Positions 6,498 through 13,920 of a stretch of DNA of 18,915 bases are shown here, one piece after another. A program made the translations under genes and the position numbers. The stretch's first letter is position 1, and every line of letters starts with the position of its first letter. The DNA comes from JBBQKP01 sp038326995. GTDB taxonomy: Bacteria > Planctomycetota > Phycisphaerae > Tepidisphaerales > Tepidisphaeraceae. The stretch is from the NCBI GenBank assembly GCA_038326995.1, contig JBBQKP010000049.1, forward strand, positions 1-18,915, written 5' to 3'. A model generated the notes under the pieces. It saw only the letters and a list, made by a program, of their open reading frames with translations, was not told the DNA's origin and made no database searches.

Positions 6498-6884
6498 ATG
6501 ATTCAACAACAAACCTATCTCGACATCGCTGACAACACGGGCGCCAAGGTCGCGATGTGTATCAAAGTTTTGGGCGGCAGCTCGCCCAGCGGCAAGTTCT
6601 TCCGCAAGACCGCCACCATCGGCGATATCATTATCGCGGTCGTGAAGAAAGCATTGCCAAACGGCGACATCAAGGACGGCGAAGTCATTCGCTGCGTCAT
6701 CGTTCGAACCAAGCAGCCGACCAAGCGCCCCGACGGCAGCTATGTCCGATTCGACCATAATGCAGCAGTCGTCATTACCCCCGAGAACGAGCCGCGCGGA
6801 ACGCGTATCTTCGGAGCCGTCGCCCGCGAGCTTCGCGAGCGAAGCTTCCTCAAGATTGTCTCACTCGCCTCCGAAGTCGTCTGA
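6498..6884 (+). CDS. rplN: 50S ribosomal protein L14
   Basis: L14 is a universal protein at the subunit interface. The 128-residue product matches the family closely: MIQQQTYLDIADNTGAKVAM at the start, KVLGG, GDIIIAVVKKALPNGDIKDG, VIRCVIVRTKQPTKRPDGSY, and the end VARELRERSFLKIVSLASEVV. It is about five residues longer than E. coli L14 (123), from a small insertion around SGKFFRKTA. ATG 6498 is preceded by AACCCACCACC, with no Shine-Dalgarno match. The start is secure because MIQxxT is the near-universal L14 N-terminus. Confidence 0.97.
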   Translation: MIQQQTYLDIADNTGAKVAMCIKVLGGSSPSGKFFRKTATIGDIIIAVVKKALPNGDIKDGEVIRCVIVRTKQPTKRPDGSYVRFDHNAAVVITPENEPRGTRIFGAVARELRERSFLKIVSLASEVV

Positions 6885-6963
6885 TCAGAAAACATCAGGT
6901 CGGTGAAACAAATAGGCCGTACGGACAGTAAGTAAGTAACAAACGAAAACAGGTACTCGAATC

Positions 6964-7302
6964 ATGGCATCACGAATTAAAAGCGGCGACCTGGTGGTCG
7001 TCATCAGCGGCGGCGACAAGGGCAAGACTGGAAAAGTCCTGCGCGTCATCACCGGCAAGAACCGCGTCCTGGTTGAGGGCATCAACCGCGTATGGAAGAA
7101 CGTCAAGCCCAAGTCACAGGGCCAGCCCGGCAGCCGAATTCAAAAGGACGCTCCGATCCACGTGAGCAATGTGCTCCCGGTTGATCCCGCCACCGGCAAG
7201 GCGACCCGCGTGAAGTTCGAAATTCGCGACGGTGTGAAGCACCGCGTCGCAAAGAGTGGTACGTCACTGGGCGTCGTCAGCAAAGTCGCTGCAAAGAAGT
7301 AG
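6964..7302 (+). CDS. rplX: 50S ribosomal protein L24
   Basis: L24 is an assembly initiator protein near the tunnel exit. The 112-residue product begins MASRIKSGDLVVVISGGDKG, an intact KOW motif, followed by KTGKVLRV. The segment NRVLVEGINRVWKNVKPKSQ and the PIHVSNVLPVDPATGKATRV block are typical. The C-terminus ends VSKVAAKK, directly followed by an unusual 15-bp repeat that carries two more in-frame stops. The (AGTA)3 run at 6927-6938 lies in the upstream spacer. No strong Shine-Dalgarno is visible before ATG 6964. Confidence 0.95.
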   Translation: MASRIKSGDLVVVISGGDKGKTGKVLRVITGKNRVLVEGINRVWKNVKPKSQGQPGSRIQKDAPIHVSNVLPVDPATGKATRVKFEIRDGVKHRVAKSGTSLGVVSKVAAKK

Positions 7303-7353
7303 GCCTCAAAGTCATCGGCTTCGAAGAAATAAGCTTGTAAGAAATGAGCAGGT
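7294..7353 (+). repeat. In-frame 15-bp tandem repeat spanning the rplX stop, four units
   Basis: Units start at 7294, 7309, 7324 and 7339. Units 1, 3 and 4 begin AAGAAGTAGGC, AAGAAATAAGC and AAGAAATGAGC. Unit 2 (AAGTCATCGGC) is diverged and has lost its stop. Read in the rplX frame they give Lys-Lys-stop-Ala, then a diverged unit, then Lys-Lys-stop-Ala twice, with all three stop codons used in turn (TAG 7300, TAA 7330, TGA 7345). The array ends 5 bp before the rplE start. Confidence 0.8.
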
Positions 7354-7358
7354 AAATC

Positions 7359-8111
7359 ATGGCTAAGGAAAAAGACACAAAATCAGAAGCGAAGAGCGAA
7401 TCAAAAGGCGGCGGCGCGGATCGGGCGAAGGGCCCTAAGCCGACCGAAGCCGAGATCGCCGCTCGTCGCGCCGCCAAGGGCGGCGGACCCAAGCAGAAGT
7501 CCGACGGCAGCGAAAAGCTTGCCACCGCAACAGAAATTCCGCCCGCTCGTCTTCGCACGATCTACAGCGAAAAGATCGTCGGCGAGCTGAGCGAGAAGTT
7601 CGGCTTCAAGAACCGACTCGCCGTGCCCAGGCTCGAGAAGATCGTCATTTCGATGGGCGTCGGACGATTCGCGACCATTGGCGGCGAAGGCAAGGCCAAG
7701 ATCGACACGATCGAAAAAGAACTCGCCACCATCGCAGGTCAGAAGCCCGTTCGCTGTAAGGCCAAGAAGAGCGTGGCGAGCTATAAGGTCCGTGAAGGCA
7801 TGGAGACGGGCCTGAAGGTCACGCTCCGCAACACGCGGATGTATGAGTTCCTTGACCGCCTTATCACCCTGGCCATCCCACGCGTGAAGGATTTCCGCGG
7901 CCTGAACCCCAACGCCTTCGACAACGAAGGCAACTACAACTTCGGCCTGACCGAACAGACCGTGTTCCCCGAAATCGAAGGCGCGACAGTCACCGTCCAG
8001 CAGGGCATGAACATTACGATCGTGACGACGGCAAAGAAGCCCGAGCACGGCCGAGAGATGCTCAAACTCATGGGCTTTCCGTTCCGCGACGACACCAAAG
8101 AAGCACAGTAA
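7359..8111 (+). CDS. rplE: 50S ribosomal protein L5 with N-terminal extension
   Basis: L5 binds 5S rRNA and contacts the 30S head. The conserved domain begins near residue 63 (ARLRTIYSEKIVGELSEKFG), continues with VPRLEKIVISMGVG, GQKPVRCKAKKSVASYKVRE, YEFLDRLITLAIPRVKDFRG and the end MNITIVTTAKKPEHGREMLK. E. coli L5 has 179 residues; this one has 250 because of an N-terminal extension of about 62 residues rich in Lys, Glu, Gly and Ala (MAKEKDTKSEAKSESKGGGA). The extension is probably disordered. An internal start was considered, but the only ATG in the first part of the frame is at 7359, and the extension is open and compositionally coherent. AGCAGGTAAATC precedes it, with AGG about 7 nt upstream. 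Confidence 0.95.
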   Translation: MAKEKDTKSEAKSESKGGGADRAKGPKPTEAEIAARRAAKGGGPKQKSDGSEKLATATEIPPARLRTIYSEKIVGELSEKFGFKNRLAVPRLEKIVISMGVGRFATIGGEGKAKIDTIEKELATIAGQKPVRCKAKKSVASYKVREGMETGLKVTLRNTRMYEFLDRLITLAIPRVKDFRGLNPNAFDNEGNYNFGLTEQTVFPEIEGATVTVQQGMNITIVTTAKKPEHGREMLKLMGFPFRDDTKEAQ

Positions 8112-8207
8112 AAGAACTACAGTAAAAAAGCATAGTAGTCAGGCGCCGTAATAACGAACCCTCTTTCGATCAGTCAGACCAAAGCCATCAAATAAAGAGA
8201 CAAGACC

Positions 8208-8477
8208 ATGTCGACAAAAGCCTGGATCGCAAAACAGAAAAAGCGTGAATACCTTGTCAAGAAGTACGCCGAGAAGCGTAAGCAGCTCAAGGCCGAGGGT
8301 AACTACGCTGAACTCGCCAAGCTTCCGCGCGACAGCAGCGCGACCCGCAGTCGCACCCGCTGCTCGATCACCGGCCGTCCGCGAGCGGTATATCGCAAGT
8401 TCAAGATCTCCCGCCATCAGCTTCGTGAGATGGCCCTGCGTGGTCTGATTCCGGGCCTGAAAAAGGCCAGCTGGTAA
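8208..8477 (+). CDS. rpsN: 30S ribosomal protein S14, long zinc-independent form
   Basis: S14 sits in the 30S head. The 89-residue product is the long C-minus form: it lacks the CxxC pairs of the 61-residue zinc form. The conserved C-terminal block reads RTRCSITGRPRAVYRKFKIS followed by RHQLREMALRGLIPGLKKASW. The middle segment QLKAEGNYAELAKLPRDSSA corresponds to the insertion specific to this form. The spacer before it (8112-8207) begins with a decayed 14-bp repeat of the rplE 3' end (ACAGTAAAA at 8105 and 8119). A 14-bp perfect tandem repeat follows the gene. ATG 8208 is preceded by AAAGAGACAAGACC, with AAGAGA as a weak binding site. Confidence 0.96.
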   Translation: MSTKAWIAKQKKREYLVKKYAEKRKQLKAEGNYAELAKLPRDSSATRSRTRCSITGRPRAVYRKFKISRHQLREMALRGLIPGLKKASW

Positions 8478-8484
8478 GCGTCTT

Positions 8485-8512
8485 CCGATATCCACCAACC
8501 GATATCCACCAT
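8485..8512 (+). repeat. Tandem 14-bp repeat in the rpsN-rpsH spacer
   Basis: CCGATATCCACCAA (8485-8498) is followed immediately by CCGATATCCACCAT (8499-8512), 13 of 14 identical. The two copies make up more than half of the 49-bp spacer. The rpsH start lies 14 nt past the second unit. Confidence 0.9.
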
Positions 8513-8526
8513 CTACGAATCGAACG

Positions 8527-8937
8527 ATGAACAATCAAGATCCAATTGCTGACATGCTGACGCGAATTCGCAACGCCAATGGCGTTCGTCGAAAGCAGGT
8601 TCAGATCCCCAAGAGCAAAATTTGCCTGGGTATCGCCGAAGTGCTTAAGAACGAAGGCTACATCGAGTCCTACGATGTGGTCGATGCCGCCGTCGGCGCA
8701 GGCCCGCAAGGTGTCATTCGTGTGAACCTTCGCTACTCGCTCGACGGCGAGAAGGTGATTCACGCGATCGACCGCGTGTCCAAGCCCGGCTGCCGCGTGT
8801 ACAAGCCCGTTGAGTCGCTCCCGAAAGTCCTCAACGGCATGGGCATCTCCATCGTCTCCACAAGCAAGGGCGTCCTCTCCGACCGCAAGGCCCGTGAGCT
8901 TAACGTCGGCGGCGAGTTGCTGTGCACCGTCAGCTAG
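8527..8937 (+). CDS. rpsH: 30S ribosomal protein S8
   Basis: S8 is a primary 16S rRNA binding protein, and in E. coli it represses the spc operon. The 136-residue product has the expected length: DPIADMLTRIRNANGVRRKQ at the N-terminus, IPKSKICLGIAEVLKNEGYI next, and the C-terminal signature GISIVSTSKGVLSDRKARE then LNVGGELLCTVS. ATG 8527 is preceded by ACGAATCGAACG with no Shine-Dalgarno. Whether this S8 also regulates its operon cannot be told from sequence; no obvious mimic of its 16S site was found near rplE. Confidence 0.96.
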   Translation: MNNQDPIADMLTRIRNANGVRRKQVQIPKSKICLGIAEVLKNEGYIESYDVVDAAVGAGPQGVIRVNLRYSLDGEKVIHAIDRVSKPGCRVYKPVESLPKVLNGMGISIVSTSKGVLSDRKARELNVGGELLCTVS

Positions 8938-8986
8938 TCCTGCCTCTGCTTTTATATTCACTCTCAACTATCCACTCCCCACTACC

Positions 8987-9550
8987 ATGAGCAGAATCGG
9001 CAAAAAACCAGTCGCGGTCGGCAAGGCAAAGGTCGCCATCGCCGGTCAAAAAGTCTCGTTCGACGGCCCTAAGGGCAAGCTCGAACTTGACGTCCACCCG
9101 ATCATCAAGGTCGAACTCAAGGGCACCGAAGTCGTCGTGACCAGGCCTAACGATCAGAAGCAGAGCAAGGCCCTTCACGGTCTAACGCGCGCTCTGGTCT
9201 CCAATTATGTCACAGGCGTAACGACGGGTTTCAACAAGACCCTCGAGATGCGCGGCGTGGGTTATAAGGCAGAGGTCAAGGGCAAGAGCCTTGTCTTGTC
9301 CGTCGGCTTGGCGAATCAAATCACGCTCCCCGTGCCCCTGGGCCTGTCGGCCAAGGTCGAGCCGGGCGGCGGTGAGATTGCGGCGCGTATAGTTATCGAA
9401 GGCACCGATCGTCAGCAGGTCGGCGACTTCGCCGCCAACATCCGTAAACAGCGCAAGCCCGAGCCATATAAGGGCAAAGGCATTCGCTACGTCGGTGAAA
9501 CCGTCATCAGCAAGCCCGGCAAGGCGTTCGGCGGCGCTGGCTCCAAGTAA
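8987..9550 (+). CDS. rplF: 50S ribosomal protein L6
   Basis: L6 consists of two related RNA-binding domains and lies near the GTPase-associated centre. I start it at ATG 8987 (187 residues) because MSRIGKKPVAVGKAKVAI is the universal L6 N-terminus. The open frame extends back to 8810 only because it overlaps rpsH out of frame. Typical blocks are KALHGLTRALVSNYVTGVTT, LEMRGVGYKAEVKGKSLVLS and the second-domain end KQRKPEPYKGKGIRYVGE. The sequence before the start, CCACTCCCCACTACC, is pyrimidine-rich and has no Shine-Dalgarno at all. Confidence 0.96.
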   Translation: MSRIGKKPVAVGKAKVAIAGQKVSFDGPKGKLELDVHPIIKVELKGTEVVVTRPNDQKQSKALHGLTRALVSNYVTGVTTGFNKTLEMRGVGYKAEVKGKSLVLSVGLANQITLPVPLGLSAKVEPGGGEIAARIVIEGTDRQQVGDFAANIRKQRKPEPYKGKGIRYVGETVISKPGKAFGGAGSK

Positions 9551-9621
9551 AAACGCGGTTCGTATCGCGCTCTTTAGAGATTTTCGACACTCAGCGAGGG
9601 GCCCACAAGGCCTAATCAGAC

Positions 9622-9993
9622 ATGGCAGACAAACTTATCAAGAAGGCCGAGCGCCTCCAGCGACGAAAATACTCGATCCGGCACACGCTGTCTGGAAGCG
9701 CCGAGCGCCCCCGCCTGACCGTGTACCGCTCGAGCAAGCACATCTACGCTCAGGTCATCGACGACGTGACGGGTAAGACTCTTGCCGCCGCTTCGACGAC
9801 GAATGAAGCCGTTCGTGGCGATGCGAAGACGGGCGCGAACCTGGTCATGGCACAAGCCGTGGGCAAGGCGATCGCAGAGCGTGCCAAGGCCGCCGGCGTG
9901 ATGAAAGTCGCGTTCGACCGAAACGGCCGGACCTATCACGGCCGAATCAAGGCCCTGGCCGACGCCGCCCGCGAGGGCGGACTGCAGTTCTAA
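9622..9993 (+). CDS. rplR: 50S ribosomal protein L18
   Basis: L18 carries 5S rRNA into the large subunit together with L5. The 123-residue product has the family layout: basic N-terminus (ERLQRRKYSIRHTLSGSAER), PRLTVYRSSKHIYAQVIDDV, a helical middle (AQAVGKAIAERAKAAGV), and the end FDRNGRTYHGRIKALADAAR followed by EGGLQF. The VAFDRxGxxYHGR(V/I)KALADAARExGLxF ending is diagnostic. Length is close to E. coli L18 (117). No clear Shine-Dalgarno precedes ATG 9622 (CCTAATCAGAC). Confidence 0.97.
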   Translation: MADKLIKKAERLQRRKYSIRHTLSGSAERPRLTVYRSSKHIYAQVIDDVTGKTLAAASTTNEAVRGDAKTGANLVMAQAVGKAIAERAKAAGVMKVAFDRNGRTYHGRIKALADAAREGGLQF

Positions 9994-10015
9994 CCTATCG
10001 ACTCAGAATTCAATT

Positions 10016-10043
10016 GAGGAAAGGGCGCTGAATCGCCCTCCTC
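10016..10043 (+). promoter_or_regulatory. Stable bulged stem-loop in the rplR-rpsE spacer
   Basis: GAGGA (10016-10020) pairs with TCCTC (10039-10043), and GGGCG (10023-10027) with CGCCC (10034-10038), separated by an AA bulge and closed by a 6-nt loop. This gives ten base pairs in total. There is no T-tract, so it is unlikely to terminate transcription. It lies 18 nt before rpsE and may affect its translation or mRNA stability. Confidence 0.5.
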
Positions 10044-10061
10044 ACACTCGAGAAAATTTCC

Positions 10062-10781
10062 ATGGCCGAAGAAACAAACACAGCGACCCCGACGACCCCA
10101 GAAGTGCCAGCCGGCGCACCCGCCGCAGCACCCGCTGCCGCAGCGCCTGCTGACAACCGCGGAGGAGGCGATAACCGTGGTGGTGGTGGCGGTGGTGGCG
10201 GCGGCGGACGTGGTGGTCAGCGCGGCGGTGGCGGTGGCCAGCGTGGTGGTGGCCAGCGCGGCGGACGCGGCGGCGATCGTCGTGGCGAGCCCGATGAGTC
10301 GGGCGTAGAATCCAGCGTCATCCGAATTTACCGATGTTCCAATGTCGTCAAGGGCGGCCGAACCTTCAGCTTCGGCGCACTCGTCGCAACCGGCGACCGC
10401 AAGGGCTCAATCGGCCTGGGTTACGGCAAGGCGAACGAAGTTCCGTCGGCCGTCGAAAAAGCAACCAAAGAAGCCCGCCGTACAATGTTCAAAGTGCCGC
10501 TCAAGGGAACAACGATTCCGCACATCAGTCAGGGCAAGACCGGCGCGAGCAGCGTCATTCTTGTGCCCGCCCGTGCGGGTACCGGCGTCACCGCGGGCAA
10601 GAGCGTTCGCCCGATGCTGGAACTCGCTGGCGTCACCGATATCCTTTCCAAGTCCTATGGCTCGACGAGCCCTAAGAACCTCGCCAAGGCGACCTTGGAT
10701 GCACTGAAGCAGCTCCGGAGTAAAGAGCAGATTTCCGGTTCGCGAAAAGTCGAACTTGAAGTCGGCGCGGGTGAATTGTAA
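10062..10781 (+). CDS. rpsE: 30S ribosomal protein S5 with RGG-rich N-terminal extension
   Basis: S5 shapes the decoding centre and mRNA entry site. The S5 domain starts near residue 84 (SSVIRIYRCSNVVKGGRTFS) and contains FGALVATGDRKGSIGLGYGK, the C-terminal GTGVTAGKSVRPMLELAGV and the SKSYGSTSPKNLAKATLDAL end. E. coli S5 has 167 residues; this protein has 239. The added N-terminus has two parts: an Ala/Pro/Thr-rich segment (1-31) and a Gly/Arg/Gln segment (32-75) with repeated RGG and QRGGG units. RGG boxes are known RNA-binding motifs elsewhere; here the role is inference. An internal start is unlikely since no ATG lies between 10062 and the S5 domain. GAGAAAATTTCC precedes the start. Confidence 0.95.
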   Translation: MAEETNTATPTTPEVPAGAPAAAPAAAAPADNRGGGDNRGGGGGGGGGGRGGQRGGGGGQRGGGQRGGRGGDRRGEPDESGVESSVIRIYRCSNVVKGGRTFSFGALVATGDRKGSIGLGYGKANEVPSAVEKATKEARRTMFKVPLKGTTIPHISQGKTGASSVILVPARAGTGVTAGKSVRPMLELAGVTDILSKSYGSTSPKNLAKATLDALKQLRSKEQISGSRKVELEVGAGEL

Positions 10782-10822
10782 TTACTGGTGAGCTGTGACC
10801 GTCATCTGCATGAGAATCTGAT

Positions 10823-10852
10823 CGAATGCCCGTCTGTCGAATACCCGTCTGT
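10823..10852 (+). repeat. Tandem 15-bp repeat in the rpsE-rplO spacer
   Basis: CGAATGCCCGTCTGT (10823-10837) is followed directly by CGAATACCCGTCTGT (10838-10852), 14 of 15 identical. The 111-bp spacer is where rpmD (L30) lies in many bacteria; no L30-like frame is present here. Confidence 0.9.
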
Positions 10853-10892
10853 TACTAGAATCAAGACAACGATTTCCGAAGCGAGTCCCGAT

Positions 10893-11402
10893 ATGAGCAT
10901 GGTTCACGACATCACCGAAGGCCTGGGCCACAAGAAGACGAAGCGCAAAGGGCGCGGCGACAGCAGTGGTAAAGGCAAAACCGCCGGTAAGGGCACCAAG
11001 GGCACCAAGGCCCGTAACGGCAAATACATCCGCCGCGGCTACGAAGGCGGCCAGACCGAAGTCTATAAACGCTTCCCCAAGCGAGGCTTCTCCAACGCGG
11101 ACTTCGAGCGCCACTTCTTCATTGTCAACGTGGCCGACATCGAGGCACAGTACGAGGACGGCTCGACCGTCGATCAGACTTCGCTTATCGAAAAAGGTCT
11201 CGTCCCTGGCAAGAAGTGGCCCGTGAAGATCCTCGGCAACGGCGAGATCAAGAAGAAGCTTACCATCCAGGCTTCGCACTTCAGCAAGAGCGCGATCGAA
11301 AAACTTTCTTCCGCAGGTGCGACTGCGCAGAACGCCAAGGGCATGCCCTTCAAGTTCAAGAGGCCCAAGCCAGTAAGTAAGCAAGTTGCCAAGAAGAAGT
11401 GA
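10893..11402 (+). CDS. rplO: 50S ribosomal protein L15
   Basis: L15 is an early-to-mid assembly protein of the large subunit. The N-terminal glycine-rich basic block is clear: KTKRKGRGDSSGKGKTAGKG followed by TKGTKARNG. YEGGQTEVYKRFPKRGF matches the family's FEGGQxPLxRRLPKRGF. The C-terminal half has LVPGKKWPVKILGNGEIKKK and LTIQASHFSKSAIEKLSSAG. With the start at ATG 10893 the product has 169 residues, longer than E. coli L15 (144) mainly through a Lys-rich C-terminal tail (KRPKPVSKQVAKKK). A second ATG two codons later (10899) is equally possible. The frame stays open back to 10788, but nothing there resembles L15. No Shine-Dalgarno is visible. Confidence 0.95.
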   Translation: MSMVHDITEGLGHKKTKRKGRGDSSGKGKTAGKGTKGTKARNGKYIRRGYEGGQTEVYKRFPKRGFSNADFERHFFIVNVADIEAQYEDGSTVDQTSLIEKGLVPGKKWPVKILGNGEIKKKLTIQASHFSKSAIEKLSSAGATAQNAKGMPFKFKRPKPVSKQVAKKK

Positions 11403-11412
11403 GAACGGATAT

Positions 11413-11468
11413 TGCCGACCGCCAAAAGTCGATCGCCTACAGTCGATTGCCGAGAGTCTCTTGTCGCA
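11413..11468 (+). repeat. Decayed tandem 14-bp repeat, four units, after rplO
   Basis: Units begin at 11413, 11427, 11441 and 11455. Units 2 and 3, AGTCGATCGCCTAC and AGTCGATTGCCGAG, agree at 11 of 14 positions. Unit 1 (TGCCGACCGCCAAA) agrees with unit 2 at 9 of 14, and unit 4 (AGTCTCTTGTCGCA) keeps AGTC and TTG. The array begins 10 bp after the rplO stop. Confidence 0.65.
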
Positions 11469-11586
11469 CCTCTTTGGAAGAATAATTGGCTGTGCCGCTT
11501 AAAGTTCGTCGAAGCGGTAACATTCCGATGATCGTTATCGATTTTCAGCTTTCGAGTTCCGGACTTGGGCCCTACACTTTCCAGAC
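11469..11586 (+). promoter_or_regulatory. Upstream region of secY with one stem-loop
   Basis: Together with the repeat before it, this makes a 184-bp gap between rplO and secY. CCGCTT (11495-11500) and AAGCGG (11512-11517) form a 6-bp stem with an 11-nt loop. No convincing -35/-10 pair and no Shine-Dalgarno before ATG 11587 were found. The gap is long enough for a secY promoter, but I cannot place one. Confidence 0.3.
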
Positions 11587-12977
<1,391 letters not shown>

Positions 12978-12987
<10 letters not shown>

Positions 12988-13007
12988 CCGAAACGATTCG
13001 AAACGAC
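12978..13007 (+). repeat. Tandem 10-bp repeat spanning the secY stop codon
   Basis: CCGAAACTAG (12978-12987), CCGAAACGAT (12988-12997) and TCGAAACGAC (12998-13007) form three units. The first contains the last two sense codons and the TAG of secY, so the spacer to map looks like a duplication of the gene's own 3' end. Confidence 0.8.
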
Positions 13008-13043
13008 TCGTGCTGGCTCATTAGAAATCCGTCCCATCACGCC

Positions 13044-13838
13044 ATGCCCGTCATCATCAAATCCCGTCGCGAGATCGAGATGATGCGCCGTGCGGGTCGA
13101 ATCGGTTTTGACATCCTGCAAAAGATGGCCGCCGCGGTTGCGCCGGGTGTCACCACGGGCCAGCTCAACGAGATCGCGCGTGAAGAACTTGGCAAAGTCG
13201 GTGCGGTGGGCACGAGCAAAAATTATCCGTCCTACAAGCCCAACGAAGGTTATCCCGCCGAAACGTGTATCAGCGTCAACGACGAGGTCGTGCACGGCAT
13301 TCCAAATGCGCGCCAGCTCGTTCCGGGCGACATCGTGACGCTCGACGTCGCCCTTCGACATGAAGGCTATTGCGCCGACACCGCTATCACCTTGCCCGTC
13401 GGCAAGATTACGCCGCACGCTCAGAAGCTGGTCGACAATACGAAGCAGACGCTCGAGCTCGCACTTCGCCTGATTCGGCCCGGCAAAAAGTGGTCCGAGA
13501 TCGCCATGCTCATGCAAAAGCACGTCGAGGATGCGGGGTTCAACGTGGTGCGAGAATTCGTCGGCCACGGCGTGGGTCGATCGATGCACGAGGACCCGAA
13601 GGTCGCGAATTTCGTCACAGGCGAACAGCTCAGACACGACTTCAAATTGCGCCCGGGCATGACCTTCGCGATCGAGCCGATGGTCGTCGCGGGGCGACGT
13701 GATGTGCGCGTGCTGGATGACGGCTGGACGATGGTCACCGAAGACGGCCGCCTCGCGTGCCACTTCGAGCACACTGTCGCGGTCACGGAGAACGGCGTGG
13801 ATGTGCTCACCGACGGCCGCGAGCCCTGGGGGCTGTAG
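13044..13838 (+). CDS. map: Methionine aminopeptidase, type I
   Basis: This cytosolic enzyme removes the initiator methionine from nascent proteins. The 264-residue length is typical for the bacterial type I enzyme. All expected catalytic residues are visible: substrate-binding His84 (EVVHGIP), and the dinuclear metal ligands Asp101 (VTLDVAL), Asp112 (CADTAIT), His175 (FVGHGVGR), Glu211 (FAIEPM) and Glu242 (HFEHTVAV). The N-terminus MPVIIKSRREIEMMRRAGRI is also family-like. There is no N-terminal zinc-finger domain. It follows secY by 56 bp without the adk gene found between them in many bacteria. ATG 13044 has no Shine-Dalgarno (CATCACGCC). Confidence 0.97.
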   Translation: MPVIIKSRREIEMMRRAGRIGFDILQKMAAAVAPGVTTGQLNEIAREELGKVGAVGTSKNYPSYKPNEGYPAETCISVNDEVVHGIPNARQLVPGDIVTLDVALRHEGYCADTAITLPVGKITPHAQKLVDNTKQTLELALRLIRPGKKWSEIAMLMQKHVEDAGFNVVREFVGHGVGRSMHEDPKVANFVTGEQLRHDFKLRPGMTFAIEPMVVAGRRDVRVLDDGWTMVTEDGRLACHFEHTVAVTENGVDVLTDGREPWGL

Positions 13839-13871
13839 CTAAAGCTGAAACTAGCGATTTAAGTTGGGCTT

Positions 13872-13916
13872 CTAACATTTGGCTGTTAGTCTGGAAATCT
13901 GATATCTCAAAGAGAT
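13872..13916 (+). promoter_or_regulatory. Two small stem-loops before purD
   Basis: CTAACA (13872-13877) and TGTTAG (13884-13889) form a 6-bp stem with a 6-nt loop. ATCTC (13904-13908) and GAGAT (13912-13916) form a second small stem. The second stem includes AGAGA, the only Shine-Dalgarno-like sequence before the purD start at 13921, and could mask it. Neither is followed by a T-tract. Confidence 0.3.
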
Positions 13917-13920
13917 CAAA

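Noticed and set aside
10788..10892. In-frame upstream extension of rplO as L30 or as an L15 extension
   Set aside because: The translation has no L30 or L15 pattern and contains the 15-bp repeat.
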